From assembly GCA_031374415.1 (NCBI GenBank), contig JANMGB010000059.1, positions 1 through 49,641 on the forward strand: a stretch of 49,641 nt of DNA, given 5' to 3'. This stretch comes from CANHBY01 sp031374415 (GTDB lineage Bacteria; Pseudomonadota; Gammaproteobacteria; Burkholderiales; Burkholderiaceae_C). The notes under the pieces are model-generated. The model made no database searches, was not told the DNA's origin, and saw only the letters and a list, made by a program, of their open reading frames with translations. Position numbers and translations under genes: made by a program. Positions 7,229 to 16,328 of this stretch are shown here, piece by piece. The first letter of the stretch is position 1, and each line of letters opens with the position of its first letter.

Positions 7229-7918
7229 ATGAGCACATCACCCACCTACCGTATCGCCCCCAGTTTGTTGTCTGCGGATTTCGCTCGGCTGGGCGAGGAG
7301 GTTCGCCACGTGATTGATGCGGGGGCTGACTGGATTCACTTCGATGTGATGGACAACCACTATGTGCCTAACCTCACTTTCGGGCCCATGGTCTGTCAAG
7401 CCTTGCGGCGCCACGCGGTCGCAGCGAATGGTCAACCCGTGCCGATTGATGTTCACCTGATGGTGCAGCCGGTCGACTCCCTGGCGGCGGCTTTCTGCGA
7501 AGCCGGGGCGGACTTGGTGAGCTTTCATCCAGAGGCATCCCTGCATGTGGATCGCAGTTTGCAGCTCATCCGCAGCCACGGCAAACAAACCGGCTTGGTG
7601 TTCAACCCCGCCACGCCGCTGGACGTGTTGGAATGGGTGATCGACAAGGTCGACTTGATTTTGATCATGAGCGTCAACCCAGGCTTCGGGGGGCAAAGCT
7701 TCATTCCCAGTGCCCTGAAGAAAATCGCGCAGGCACGCCGCCTGATTGAGGCCAGCGGTCGCGACATCCGTCTGGAGGTGGACGGCGGTATCAAGGTGGA
7801 CAACATCCGCGCCGCCGCCCAAGCAGGCGCCGATACCTTTGTGGCGGGCAGCGCCATCTTTGCTCAGCCTGACTACCAGGCCGTGATTCAGGCCATGCGC
7901 GCCCAGCTGGCCGTCTAG
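7229..7918 (+). CDS. rpe: Ribulose-phosphate 3-epimerase
   Basis: 229-residue TIM-barrel enzyme that interconverts ribulose 5-phosphate and xylulose 5-phosphate in the pentose phosphate and Calvin pathways. Seen: IAPSLLSADFARLGEE at the N-terminus, DWIHFDVMDNHYVPNLTFGP (metal-binding His and catalytic Asp), VDVHLMV-type strand (IDVHLMVQPV), MSVNPGFGGQSFIP and the phosphate-binding VDGGIKVDN and FVAGSAIF. The start is set by MSTSPTYRIAPS at 7229; longer upstream frames run into the repeat fragment. It is the first gene of a tightly packed run ending in gph, and in Burkholderiales rpe and gph are often neighbours. Confidence 0.96.
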   Translation: MSTSPTYRIAPSLLSADFARLGEEVRHVIDAGADWIHFDVMDNHYVPNLTFGPMVCQALRRHAVAANGQPVPIDVHLMVQPVDSLAAAFCEAGADLVSFHPEASLHVDRSLQLIRSHGKQTGLVFNPATPLDVLEWVIDKVDLILIMSVNPGFGGQSFIPSALKKIAQARRLIEASGRDIRLEVDGGIKVDNIRAAAQAGADTFVAGSAIFAQPDYQAVIQAMRAQLAV

Positions 7919-7925
7919 GTTTGTC

Positions 7926-8561
7926 ATGAGCTACAGCATCAAGGAGGTGTTCTACACACTGCAGGGTGAAGGCGCGAATGCAGGGCGCCCGGCCGTGTTT
8001 TGCCGTTTCGCGGGGTGCAACCTTTGGAGTGGCCGTGAGGCGGATCGCACGCAGGCCATCTGTCGGTTTTGTGACACCGACTTCGTGGGCACCGACGGCA
8101 CCTTCGGGGGCAAGTACGACAGCGCGCCCGCCCTGGCCGCCTTGATACACGCGCAATGGCCCACCAGCCACCCTGGGCCGCGCTTTGTGGTGTTGACTGG
8201 CGGCGAGCCGCTGCTGCAAGTGGACGACGCCCTGATCGACGCCTTGCACGCACAGGGCTTTATGATTGCCGTTGAAACCAACGGGACCGTGGTCGCGCCG
8301 GCAGGCATTGACTGGCTGTGTGTGAGCCCCAAGGCAGGCGCCCCGTTGGTGCAAACCGAGGGGCAAGAGCTCAAGGTGGTGGTGCCCCAAGTGGGCTTGT
8401 CACTGGAGGCACTGGCCGCATTGCCTTTCACCCACCGTTTTTTGCAGCCCATGGACGGGCTGCTGGCCGCAGACAACACCCGCTGGGCCGTTCAACATTG
8501 CCTGGCCGACCCGCGCTGGCGGTTGAGCGTTCAAACCCATAAAGTCATCGGTATTCGATAA
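7926..8561 (+). CDS. queE: 7-carboxy-7-deazaguanine synthase
   Basis: 211-residue radical SAM enzyme that contracts the ring of 6-carboxytetrahydropterin to make 7-carboxy-7-deazaguanine, on the way to queuosine in tRNA. The cluster cysteines are C31, C46 and C49, giving the CX14CX2C spacing of the Burkholderia-type QueE. The TGGEPLLQ motif for SAM binding and YTLQGEG at the N-terminus are also present. It starts seven bases after rpe and is followed by queD, the preceding step of the same pathway. Confidence 0.95.
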   Translation: MSYSIKEVFYTLQGEGANAGRPAVFCRFAGCNLWSGREADRTQAICRFCDTDFVGTDGTFGGKYDSAPALAALIHAQWPTSHPGPRFVVLTGGEPLLQVDDALIDALHAQGFMIAVETNGTVVAPAGIDWLCVSPKAGAPLVQTEGQELKVVVPQVGLSLEALAALPFTHRFLQPMDGLLAADNTRWAVQHCLADPRWRLSVQTHKVIGIR

Positions 8562-8577
8562 AGCCCCTGGTCCCGCC

Positions 8578-8946
8578 ATGCATGAAGTCACCCAACGCTT
8601 TTTCTTTGAAGCCGCTCACACCTTGCGCCGCGAGATCGAGACCGCGTCCAGTCTGCGCATTCACGGCCACACCTACTGTGCCGAGGTGGCGGTCGCAGGC
8701 ACGCTGGCCGCAGACACGGGCATGGTGGTTGACTTGGCTCAGCTGCGCGCGCGCATTGCGCTGCTGCGCGAGCAGCTTGACCATCGCTTTTTGGATGAAG
8801 TGCCCGGCCTGAGCCACCCCACGCTGGAAGGCCTGTGCAACTTCATCGCCCAGCAGCTCGACCTCACCGGCCTGCCAGGCCGGCTGTGCCGCGTGCGGGT
8901 GTGGCGCGAGCAATTGGGCGACGCCTGCATCCTCACCTTGAGCTGA
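8578..8946 (+). CDS. queD: 6-pyruvoyl/6-carboxytetrahydropterin synthase family protein
   Basis: 122-residue T-fold protein. The zinc ligands His14 (FEAAHTL), His29 and His31 (IHGHTY) are present, as is the LDHRFLDEVPG loop. In E. coli QueD the catalytic cysteine lies four residues before the first His of HGH; here that position is Ser25 (ASSLRIHGH). Pairing with queE strongly suggests the queuosine pathway role (making 6-carboxytetrahydropterin from dihydroneopterin triphosphate), but the missing cysteine means a changed mechanism or substrate is possible. The gene lies 16 bases after queE. Confidence 0.88.
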   Translation: MHEVTQRFFFEAAHTLRREIETASSLRIHGHTYCAEVAVAGTLAADTGMVVDLAQLRARIALLREQLDHRFLDEVPGLSHPTLEGLCNFIAQQLDLTGLPGRLCRVRVWREQLGDACILTLS

Positions 8947-8951
8947 GTCCC

Positions 8952-10121
8952 ATGACCACACTGCACCCGAACAACTCGCCCCGTTCATCCACGGCCCTGA
9001 GGGTGCTCAGTGTGGCCTTGTTGTTGTGCGCTGCCTTGGCGATCTGGCTGAGCCTGAAAGACCGCCGTCCTGAGCATGAGGCCGTGAAGCTGACGCCCAG
9101 CAGCGCCGAGCCCCTGCTGGGACTGATCACGATGGATGTCGACCCCTTCTTTCGCGACGAGCGCGTGCGCCGCATTCTGGAGCTGCACCGTCTGCCCGTG
9201 CAGCTCACGCGCGCCAACGACCGCGCCATGACCCAGCAGCTCCGTGAGGGCCAGGCCCCTGAGTTCATCTTCACTTCAGGCGCGTTGGCCGCACGCGAAG
9301 TCACCGACACCCTGCGCGAGGCGCAGGTGAGTGCCAGCACCTCCAGTCCGTTTTACACCCCCGTGGTGGTTGCCAGCTGGAAGCCTATCGCTGACATCCT
9401 GATCGCCAACGGCATTGCACAGCCCTTGGGAGAAACCAGCTACGGCTTGGACATGAACCGCCTGGCGCAAGTGATGCTGTCAGGCAAGCGCTGGCGGGAC
9501 TTGCTCGATGCCGGGGGCTACGACATGTCGCGCAGCGTCCTCGTGTCGACCACCGACCTGCGCCACAGCAACGCGGCCGCCTTGTACCTGGCCCTGACCA
9601 GCCAAACCCTGCACGGTGACGTCATCAGTACACGCGCTCAGGGCCGAGACCTCGCGCGGCGAGTGGCCCCCCTGTTCACGCGCCAGGGCTACCAGGAAAA
9701 CGACACCAGCAGCAACTTCACCGACTACCTGACCCTGGGCATTGGCAAAACCCCCTTGGCCTTCATTTACGAAAACCAACTCATTCACCACGCCCTCAAG
9801 CAAGATCCGCAAACCAACGCCGACCGTGGGGTACAGCATCCGGTGTTGCTCTACCCCCAACCCACCATCATCAACAAACTCGTGTTCGTGGCCACGAGCG
9901 AGCGCGCTCAGCGTCTGGCCGATCTGCTGGTGCACGACCCGGAGCTGCAGCGCCTGGCGGTCCAGCATGGTTTTCGGGGGGCTGATTTGGGCGCCTTCTT
10001 GATGACCGCCCAACCCACCCGCTTGGCGGTGGAGCCTTTGCTGACCTACCTGACCGACGCCCCTGCCTCCGAGATCCTGGCGGACATGATCTCGGTCGTG
10101 ACCCAAGAGATGGCGCAATGA
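8952..10121 (+). CDS. Membrane-anchored periplasmic binding-protein-like protein
   Basis: 389 residues. An N-terminal hydrophobic segment (about residues 16-34, ALRVLSVALLLCAALAIWL) anchors or exports it. The remainder reads as an extracellular solute-binding-protein fold: a short DPFFRDERVRRILE region, then FIFTSGALAAREVTDTL, and a late LVFVATSERAQRLADLLV segment. No permease or ATPase gene lies beside it, so it is unlikely to be an ordinary ABC uptake component. It overlaps the next gene by four bases (ATGA), and that gene also has a binding-protein-like domain joined to a VWA domain, so the two probably form one surface complex of unknown purpose. Confidence 0.7.
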   Translation: MTTLHPNNSPRSSTALRVLSVALLLCAALAIWLSLKDRRPEHEAVKLTPSSAEPLLGLITMDVDPFFRDERVRRILELHRLPVQLTRANDRAMTQQLREGQAPEFIFTSGALAAREVTDTLREAQVSASTSSPFYTPVVVASWKPIADILIANGIAQPLGETSYGLDMNRLAQVMLSGKRWRDLLDAGGYDMSRSVLVSTTDLRHSNAAALYLALTSQTLHGDVISTRAQGRDLARRVAPLFTRQGYQENDTSSNFTDYLTLGIGKTPLAFIYENQLIHHALKQDPQTNADRGVQHPVLLYPQPTIINKLVFVATSERAQRLADLLVHDPELQRLAVQHGFRGADLGAFLMTAQPTRLAVEPLLTYLTDAPASEILADMISVVTQEMAQ

Positions 10122-11830
10122 GCGCCTTGCGCCCTGGCCTGCCCCATCGCAGTGGCCCGGTGCGGGTCATTTTCTGCGCCTTGGCGGCTGTGCTCTTGCA
10201 GGGATTGTGGGGCTGCCAAAAAGCACCCGCCGATGCCACCGCCTTGCCCACCACCCCACCCTCCGCGGGTGCACCGCTGCGCGAGCTCGTCGTCCTGGCC
10301 ACCAGTGATTTGCGCGACACCGAAGGCTTGAGCGCACTCGTGGCCGAAGCCACCGGGGTGCGACTGACATGGGAGTTTGGCGGCACCAACGACAGCACGG
10401 AAGCCGTCCTCAACGGAACCACCCGCGCCGATGCAGCCTGGTTCGCGAACGCCAGGCTCTTGTTCAGCCACCCGGAGGCGGCCCCACGCGTGGTCGAGCA
10501 CAGCAAAATCATGACCAGCCCGCTGGCCGTGGGGGTGAGCCAATCGGTGGCCCAATCCTTGGGCTGGGCTGACCCCGTGACAGCGGCCACGGTCAGCTGG
10601 AAGACGATCACCCAGGCCGCAGCGGCAGGCCAGATCACCTACGCCTTGCACAACCCCGCCACCGCCAACCAGGGCTACTTGGCGTTGATGGGCGTGGTCG
10701 CCGCCGCCAGCGGCAAGGGTGAGGCTCTGCGCGCGGCAGACATCGACCGCCGGGCCATCGCCAACTTCCTCACCGGCTACCGTTTGTCGAGTGAGACGAT
10801 CGACTTGACCCAGCAGTTCATTGAACAGCAGGGCCGCCAAGTCAACACCTTCATCACCTACGAGAGCAGCTTGCTGGGCCTCAACCGCGGCGGGCAACTG
10901 CGCGAGCCCTTGGTCTTGATCTACCCTCACGAAGGCGTGGCCACGGCCGACTACCCCTTTATGCTGCTCAACGAAGCGCGCCAAGACGACTATCGCCAAG
11001 TGAGCGCTTACCTTCGAAGTGCGCCCGCCCAAACCTGGCTCGCCCAAAACACCCTGCGCCGCCCGGTGCACCCCGAAGTCGCCACGCACCTGCAAGACCT
11101 GCTGCCCCCCCTGGACCCGCACGGCGAGCTCCCGTTCTCGTCCGACCGAGCGCTGTCGGATGGCCTGATTGACGCCTACCTGAACGAGTTTCGCCGGCCC
11201 CTGGCCTCGACCCTGGTGCTCGACACCAGCAGCAGCATGAAGGGGCCCCGGCGCGAGCAACTGTTGCAAGCCCTGCACGGCCTGGCGGGCGACGACACCT
11301 CACTGTCGGGCCGACTCAGCCAGTGGACCTACCGCGAGCGCATTGGGGTGCTGCCTTTTGCGGACACGCCGGGGCGCCTGCGCGCCTTTGAGTTCCCCGC
11401 CCTGTCACCCCCAGCGGCCAAGCCCGGCGCGAAAAAAAAAGCCGATGACGCGCAAACCATCGAGCAAGTGCGCCAGCGCTTCAAAGCCTACATTGACAGC
11501 CTGCCCATGGAGGGCGGGACCGCGCTGTACGACAGCGTGCTGGTGGCCCTGCAACACACCCACGCACAACGCCAACGGCGACCCCACGACCAATACAGCA
11601 TCATCGCCCTGACCGATGGCAATGACACCCGCAGCTCGCTCGATGCATTCGAGCAAGCCTACGCCCTGCTGCCGCAGGCCGTACACGACATCCCCGTGTT
11701 CATGATTTTGTTCGGCGACGCCAACGAGGCTGATCTTTACCGCCTGGTTGAAGTCACCGGAGGCAAAGTCTTCGACGCTCGCACCACCCCGTTGAGCCAA
11801 GTCTTCAAAGACATCCGCGCCCACCAGTGA
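10118..11830 (+). CDS. Lipoprotein with binding-protein-like and von Willebrand A domains
   Basis: 570 residues. A signal peptide ends in the lipobox-like LQGLWGC (Cys33), predicting a lipoprotein. Residues about 50-340 read as a solute-binding-protein-like domain (FGGTNDSTEAVLNGTTRADA, ALHNPATANQGYLALMG). Residues about 360-570 are a VWA domain with an intact metal-ion-dependent adhesion site: DTSSSM starting at Asp369, Thr468 in GGTAL and Asp500 in TDGND. Such domains bind protein partners through a divalent metal. The gene overlaps its binding-protein-like neighbour and precedes gph by nine bases. The combination is known in scattered bacteria, but its role is not clear to me. Confidence 0.8.
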   Translation: MSALRPGLPHRSGPVRVIFCALAAVLLQGLWGCQKAPADATALPTTPPSAGAPLRELVVLATSDLRDTEGLSALVAEATGVRLTWEFGGTNDSTEAVLNGTTRADAAWFANARLLFSHPEAAPRVVEHSKIMTSPLAVGVSQSVAQSLGWADPVTAATVSWKTITQAAAAGQITYALHNPATANQGYLALMGVVAAASGKGEALRAADIDRRAIANFLTGYRLSSETIDLTQQFIEQQGRQVNTFITYESSLLGLNRGGQLREPLVLIYPHEGVATADYPFMLLNEARQDDYRQVSAYLRSAPAQTWLAQNTLRRPVHPEVATHLQDLLPPLDPHGELPFSSDRALSDGLIDAYLNEFRRPLASTLVLDTSSSMKGPRREQLLQALHGLAGDDTSLSGRLSQWTYRERIGVLPFADTPGRLRAFEFPALSPPAAKPGAKKKADDAQTIEQVRQRFKAYIDSLPMEGGTALYDSVLVALQHTHAQRQRRPHDQYSIIALTDGNDTRSSLDAFEQAYALLPQAVHDIPVFMILFGDANEADLYRLVEVTGGKVFDARTTPLSQVFKDIRAHQ

Positions 11831-11839
11831 GACCCGGCC

Positions 11840-12502
11840 ATGCCCCTGAACGCCCCCATCCACGCCGTCATGATCGACCTCGACGGCACCCTGGTCGACA
11901 CGCTGGGAGACTTCGACGTGGTCCTCAACACCGTGCTCAGGGAGATGGACCTGCCGGCGGTGTCGCGCAGCTTCATTGAACACACCATCGGCAAAGGCTC
12001 AGAGCACCTCGTGCGCAGCCTGCTGAGCGAAGTCGGTGCACCCGAGCGTTTTGAGCACGCCTGGCCGCTGTACCAACGCCACTACCTGGCCCTCAACGGC
12101 ACGCACGCCCCGCTCTATCCTGGTGTGCTCGAGGGCTTGCAGGCACTGCAAGCGCGCGGCTTGCCCATGGCCTGCCTGACCAACAAGCCCACGGCCTTCG
12201 CCTTGCCCTTGCTGGAGAAAAAAGGCTTGCGGGCTTTCTTCAGCCACGTATTTGGCGGTGATGCCTTCGAGCGCAAAAAGCCCGACCCCCTGCCCCTGCA
12301 ACGAACCTGCGAGGCATTGCAAACCCTGCCCGCCCACACCCTGATGGTGGGCGACAGCAGCAACGACGCGCGAGCCGCGCGCGCCGCAGGCTGCCCCGTG
12401 GTGCTCATGACCTATGGCTACAACCACGGCGAGCCCGTGGGCCAAGTCGACAGCGATGGCACGCTCAACCGCCTGGACGAACTGACATCCTGGCTGCGTT
12501 AG
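11840..12502 (+). CDS. gph: Phosphoglycolate phosphatase (HAD superfamily)
   Basis: 220-residue HAD phosphatase. Motif I is MIDLDGTLVDT (nucleophile and acid Asp), motif II is CLTNKPTAF, and motifs III and IV appear as K of FERKKPDPLP and VGDSSNDARAARAAG. It removes phosphate from 2-phosphoglycolate, a salvage step after DNA repair or oxygenase activity. Length and residues match the family. It closes the run that begins with rpe; in related genomes rpe and gph tend to be adjacent, so the que genes and the binding-protein pair look inserted between them. Confidence 0.93.
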   Translation: MPLNAPIHAVMIDLDGTLVDTLGDFDVVLNTVLREMDLPAVSRSFIEHTIGKGSEHLVRSLLSEVGAPERFEHAWPLYQRHYLALNGTHAPLYPGVLEGLQALQARGLPMACLTNKPTAFALPLLEKKGLRAFFSHVFGGDAFERKKPDPLPLQRTCEALQTLPAHTLMVGDSSNDARAARAAGCPVVLMTYGYNHGEPVGQVDSDGTLNRLDELTSWLR

Positions 12503-12829
12503 CGTCTTCTTGAGCACGCTGCTGCATTTTTCAGCAGGCGCTTGACTCATCCGCCTGGGAATCCGCTCACAAGCGGTCCTTGCCTGGGACAGTTTTCACT
12601 CAGTGGCGCACCACGTGCCACGACGCCACTGGGCGAGCGCCCCCCCCTGAGCCGCCCTGCAGGCATGCCATTTGCTACACCCCAATGGGGGTGTCCACGC
12701 GGCGCAAATCGTTGCGCCCAGGCAACACCACCCCCGATTTAACACCAATGTTGTTTCGATGACCATTCGATGAAAATGGTCCGCTAAGACCCATCAGCAG
12801 TCCGTGAATGAGTGATCTCAAAGGACAAC
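12503..12829. other. Intergenic region before the duplicated amidohydrolase-like gene
   Basis: About 327 bases without a convincing gene. There is a weak hairpin after gph (CTGCTG, seven-base loop, CAGCAG at about 12521-12539), which could slow transcription, but it has no T-run. Towards the right end the sequence turns AT-richer, with TTCGATGACCATTCGATG as a short direct repeat. No TTCG-N16-TTCG hrpII-type box is present. Confidence 0.4.
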
Positions 12830-15800
12830 ATGACTTCTATTGCTCGCGGCGTACCCCCGCCCCCTCGACGTGATTTGCAGTCATCGCCAGCCCCGACTGA
12901 ACGCGATCCGTTGCTGGGGCGCCGCTCTGCGAGCCCGCGCAGCCCGGGTGCGCAGACGACCATCGCGCCGCCGCAAGATGAGCCCAGGCGGGACGCCCGC
13001 TCCCACCAGCACGGAACGAACAGAGCATCTAGCCCGCCTCGCCGGGTCATTTTGAACCCCAGAATATTTGTCGACGGCAGCCAGCGGCCCGACCAACTGG
13101 TCGCCACCAAAATCTCAGACATCAGGGATTCGAGCGGCGCGCTCATCCATGCCAAACAATATTCGTTGCCAAAATACGAAATGGCGGGCACAGGTGCAGA
13201 GCCGCACACTGATGCTCACATGCATGACACCAACTATGTGCAGATGGGTGTAACGCCCAAACAAAAGTTGGCCATGATGAATGAAATCGGCATTCGAAAT
13301 TCAACATCAATGCCCATACCCACAAGCTTGATCAACGTGGAAAGTCCAGGCAAAGCACCCCAAATCTTCGTCAATCTGCCACAAATTTCTCAACAAATTC
13401 GACAAATAAAATCCAGCGAATCGCTCGGCAGACCGCAGGAAAAATGCAACCACCATTGCGATGCGTTGGAAGTTTATTATGTGCCACAAGCCATCATCGC
13501 AGAAGTTGAAAAGGCGAGGCAAGGAACCAGTCGAGCCCATGAGAAGGGGCTTTCTCTGAGGGACTTTGTTAATGACCCAACCCTCATCGATAGAATTGTT
13601 TCCAAATCCGTCATTTATCCTGACACATCCGTTAACTCGCATTTGGCGCATGCCATTAAAAACTCAGGCTTGACGCAAGCTGATCGCAGCAGAATCGACC
13701 CCATGATCACCGGCTTGCACCTTGGCGATCAACGTGTGGCCCACAAGTTTTTGAAGGAACTCTTTGTGCACAAGGGGGTTTTCACCGGTATCGGAGAAAT
13801 CACCTTGAACAAGGAGTTGATAGATAACCTATTTGCGGGTCATCGAGGTCAAGCAAGCACCCGAACTGATGATGAAGCTGGCTTTAACATGGCAGCCCGC
13901 ACAGAAGCACTTGTCAGTTTGATGGAAATGGCCGGGGTCGTCGGCGCGCCCGTGGTATTGCATTGCGACATCGACAGTCTGCGCAACCAGATGGTCGAGG
14001 CCATGAGCATGAGCAATCGTCAAAAGAGCGCTCCGAGAGAGCCGGCGAATTTGGCAGGAATGACGCAGCTCCTCACAGACAGCCGGGTGAAAGACACCAC
14101 GGTCGTGTGGGCGCACGCTGGTGGTTTGGGTCGATTTATTCAAGCAGGCGAGGGCCATACTGATGAATTAGAAAAACTGTTGAAGGCCTGCCCCAACCTC
14201 AAATTGGATATCTCCTGGACAGAGGTGAGCAAGCAGTTGACTCAGAAAGACAAGGTGGACAACTGGGTCTCATTCATGCAGAGGTACAGTGATCGCATTT
14301 GCTTTGGTTCAGACACGCTTGCACCTAAAAATTCTGCCCAATGGAATGAAAACAAGGCCACATTTGATACTTTATTTGAAAAACTTGATAAGGCGGACGA
14401 AGAAAAATACCACGCCAAAGGAATATCCAGAGGAAATATATTGAACCATACCTACGAAAACACATTCGTAGCCGCACGACAAAAGCTTAGATTTTTTGAA
14501 GAACATGTATTGACCCAGGATTTTCATGACGCTCACTTGAACAATCCCAATGGCCAACCTGTGAGTGCCCAGACCGTGAGAGCTGCCCTTGACGCAGCCC
14601 ACCAGGCCAAGGACAGAGAAAACAAAACAACCACCCGGTCGCCGATCCCTTTGGTGCAAACACCCCAACCAAGCCCACGCCCTGGGTCGATGGCCAAACC
14701 TTCCCAGACACCAGGGTCTCAGCGGATGATTTTGAACCCCCGAATATTTCTCGACGGCAGCCTGCGTCCGGACCAGCTGGTTGCCACACGGATATCAACT
14801 CTCAGAAAATCGAACGGCGCATTCGTGCATGCCAATCAATATTCTTTGCCAAAGTATGAAATGAAGGGCGCAGGTGTCAGCGTTGAGCCTCATACAGACT
14901 CTCACATGCACGACACCAATTATGTTCAGAGGGGTCTATTGCCCAAACAGAAGTTGGCCATGATGGATGAGATCGGTGTTCGCAATTCGACCTCCATGCC
15001 AGTATCCATGAGTTTATTGAATCTCGAAATTCAGGACAGAGCGCCAAAAACATTCGTCAACCTGCCGCAACTCTCGCAAAAAGTTCGGGAAATGAGCAAT
15101 GTCGGGGCGTTTAGCCAGCAGGGTTGTGATAATGATACCGGCCTATTAGAGTTCCACTACGTCCCACAACAACTCGTGGCGGAAGTTGAGCAGGCTAAGC
15201 AAGGGACACCCTGGGCGCACGAAAAAGGACTGTCCTTGACAGACTTCGCGCAAGATCCAACACTGATTGACCGAATTGTTGCGCAAGCAGTGGTTTATCC
15301 TGATACCTCAGTCAACTCTCATCTGGCGCATGCCATCCATAGCGCAGGGTTGACGGACGCCGAGCGCAGCCGAATTGACCCCATGATCACGGGCTTGCAC
15401 CTGGGTGATGATCGCGCGGCGCACAAGCTTCTCAAAGAGCTGTATGTCAATAAGGGGGTTTTTACCGGCATTGGCGAGGTCACCTTGAACAAAGAGCTTG
15501 GCGACAACATGTATTCTGATCCGCGGAGCCTGCCAAGTGTTCGGACAGACAGTGAGGCAGGGTTTGACATGGAATCACGCGTTGACCCGGCCATCAAACT
15601 GATAGAAATGGCCGGGGTCATCGGCATGCCCGTGGTGTTGCGTTGTGATATCGACAGCCTGCGCAATCAACTTGTTGGCGAAATAAAATCTCTCAATCGC
15701 GAGAAAGCAGCCCCGCGCGAGCTTGCCAATTTAGCGGGGCTCACCCAAGTTCTCACAGATGAACGCGCAAAAAATACCACCGTGGTGTGGGCTCATGCCG

Positions 15801-16321
15801 GAGGACTGGGACAGTTCATTCAACAAAGTGAGGGACACACCTTTGAATTGGACAAACTGTTGAAGGCTTGCCCCAATCTCAAGCTCGATATTTCTTGGAG
15901 CGAGGTTGGCAAGCAGTTGACTAAGAAAGACAATATGGACGATTGGGTTGCCTTCATGCAAAAACACAGCGACCGCATTTGCTTTGGTTCAGATTCGCTG
16001 GCACCCCAAAACTCCGATCAATGGCTCGATGCGAAAACCACGCTGGACTCCTTGTTCAAAGAGCTTGATCTGGCCGACCAGAAACAATTCGGCGCCAAGG
16101 GAATATCCAAGGGTAATATATTGAATCACACCTACGAAAACACCTTTGTCGCCGCGCGGGACAAGATTCGTTTTCTTGAAGACCACGTATTGACCAAGGA
16201 TTTCCACGATGAGCATTTGAACAACCCCAAGGGTCAGACCGTGACCGCCCAGACCGTGCGGGCCGCCCTTGAAGCGGCGCGCACGGCCGTCGAGCAGCAA
16301 CGCCGCCCGGTGCTGGCTTAA
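12830..16321 (+). CDS. Large protein of two tandem amidohydrolase-like domains
   Basis: 1163 residues. Residues 1-70 are Pro/Ser/Arg-rich and probably disordered. Residues about 73-595 and 633-1155 are two homologous halves with a constant 560-residue offset. Each has features of the amidohydrolase-2 TIM barrel: a HMHDTNYV motif (H130 and H132; H692 and H694), GIGEI/VTLNKE (E323; E883), VVWAHAGGLG (H429; H989) and ICFGSD (D495; D1055). The motif VVLHCDIDS carries H378 in the first half but VVLRCDIDS with R938 in the second, so the second half is probably inactive. The start is the ATG at 12830, four bases after AAGGA. Base composition is clearly AT-richer than the neighbours. There is no signal peptide. 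Substrate unknown; a secreted effector is one possibility. Confidence 0.8.
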   Translation: MTSIARGVPPPPRRDLQSSPAPTERDPLLGRRSASPRSPGAQTTIAPPQDEPRRDARSHQHGTNRASSPPRRVILNPRIFVDGSQRPDQLVATKISDIRDSSGALIHAKQYSLPKYEMAGTGAEPHTDAHMHDTNYVQMGVTPKQKLAMMNEIGIRNSTSMPIPTSLINVESPGKAPQIFVNLPQISQQIRQIKSSESLGRPQEKCNHHCDALEVYYVPQAIIAEVEKARQGTSRAHEKGLSLRDFVNDPTLIDRIVSKSVIYPDTSVNSHLAHAIKNSGLTQADRSRIDPMITGLHLGDQRVAHKFLKELFVHKGVFTGIGEITLNKELIDNLFAGHRGQASTRTDDEAGFNMAARTEALVSLMEMAGVVGAPVVLHCDIDSLRNQMVEAMSMSNRQKSAPREPANLAGMTQLLTDSRVKDTTVVWAHAGGLGRFIQAGEGHTDELEKLLKACPNLKLDISWTEVSKQLTQKDKVDNWVSFMQRYSDRICFGSDTLAPKNSAQWNENKATFDTLFEKLDKADEEKYHAKGISRGNILNHTYENTFVAARQKLRFFEEHVLTQDFHDAHLNNPNGQPVSAQTVRAALDAAHQAKDRENKTTTRSPIPLVQTPQPSPRPGSMAKPSQTPGSQRMILNPRIFLDGSLRPDQLVATRISTLRKSNGAFVHANQYSLPKYEMKGAGVSVEPHTDSHMHDTNYVQRGLLPKQKLAMMDEIGVRNSTSMPVSMSLLNLEIQDRAPKTFVNLPQLSQKVREMSNVGAFSQQGCDNDTGLLEFHYVPQQLVAEVEQAKQGTPWAHEKGLSLTDFAQDPTLIDRIVAQAVVYPDTSVNSHLAHAIHSAGLTDAERSRIDPMITGLHLGDDRAAHKLLKELYVNKGVFTGIGEVTLNKELGDNMYSDPRSLPSVRTDSEAGFDMESRVDPAIKLIEMAGVIGMPVVLRCDIDSLRNQLVGEIKSLNREKAAPRELANLAGLTQVLTDERAKNTTVVWAHAGGLGQFIQQSEGHTFELDKLLKACPNLKLDISWSEVGKQLTKKDNMDDWVAFMQKHSDRICFGSDSLAPQNSDQWLDAKTTLDSLFKELDLADQKQFGAKGISKGNILNHTYENTFVAARDKIRFLEDHVLTKDFHDEHLNNPKGQTVTAQTVRAALEAARTAVEQQRRPVLA

Positions 16322-16328
16322 GCGAGGC

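Noticed and set aside
12740..12790. TTCG repeats upstream of the amidohydrolase-like gene as a possible hrpII or PIP box
   Set aside because: The two TTCG motifs are seven bases apart, not the 15-16 required.
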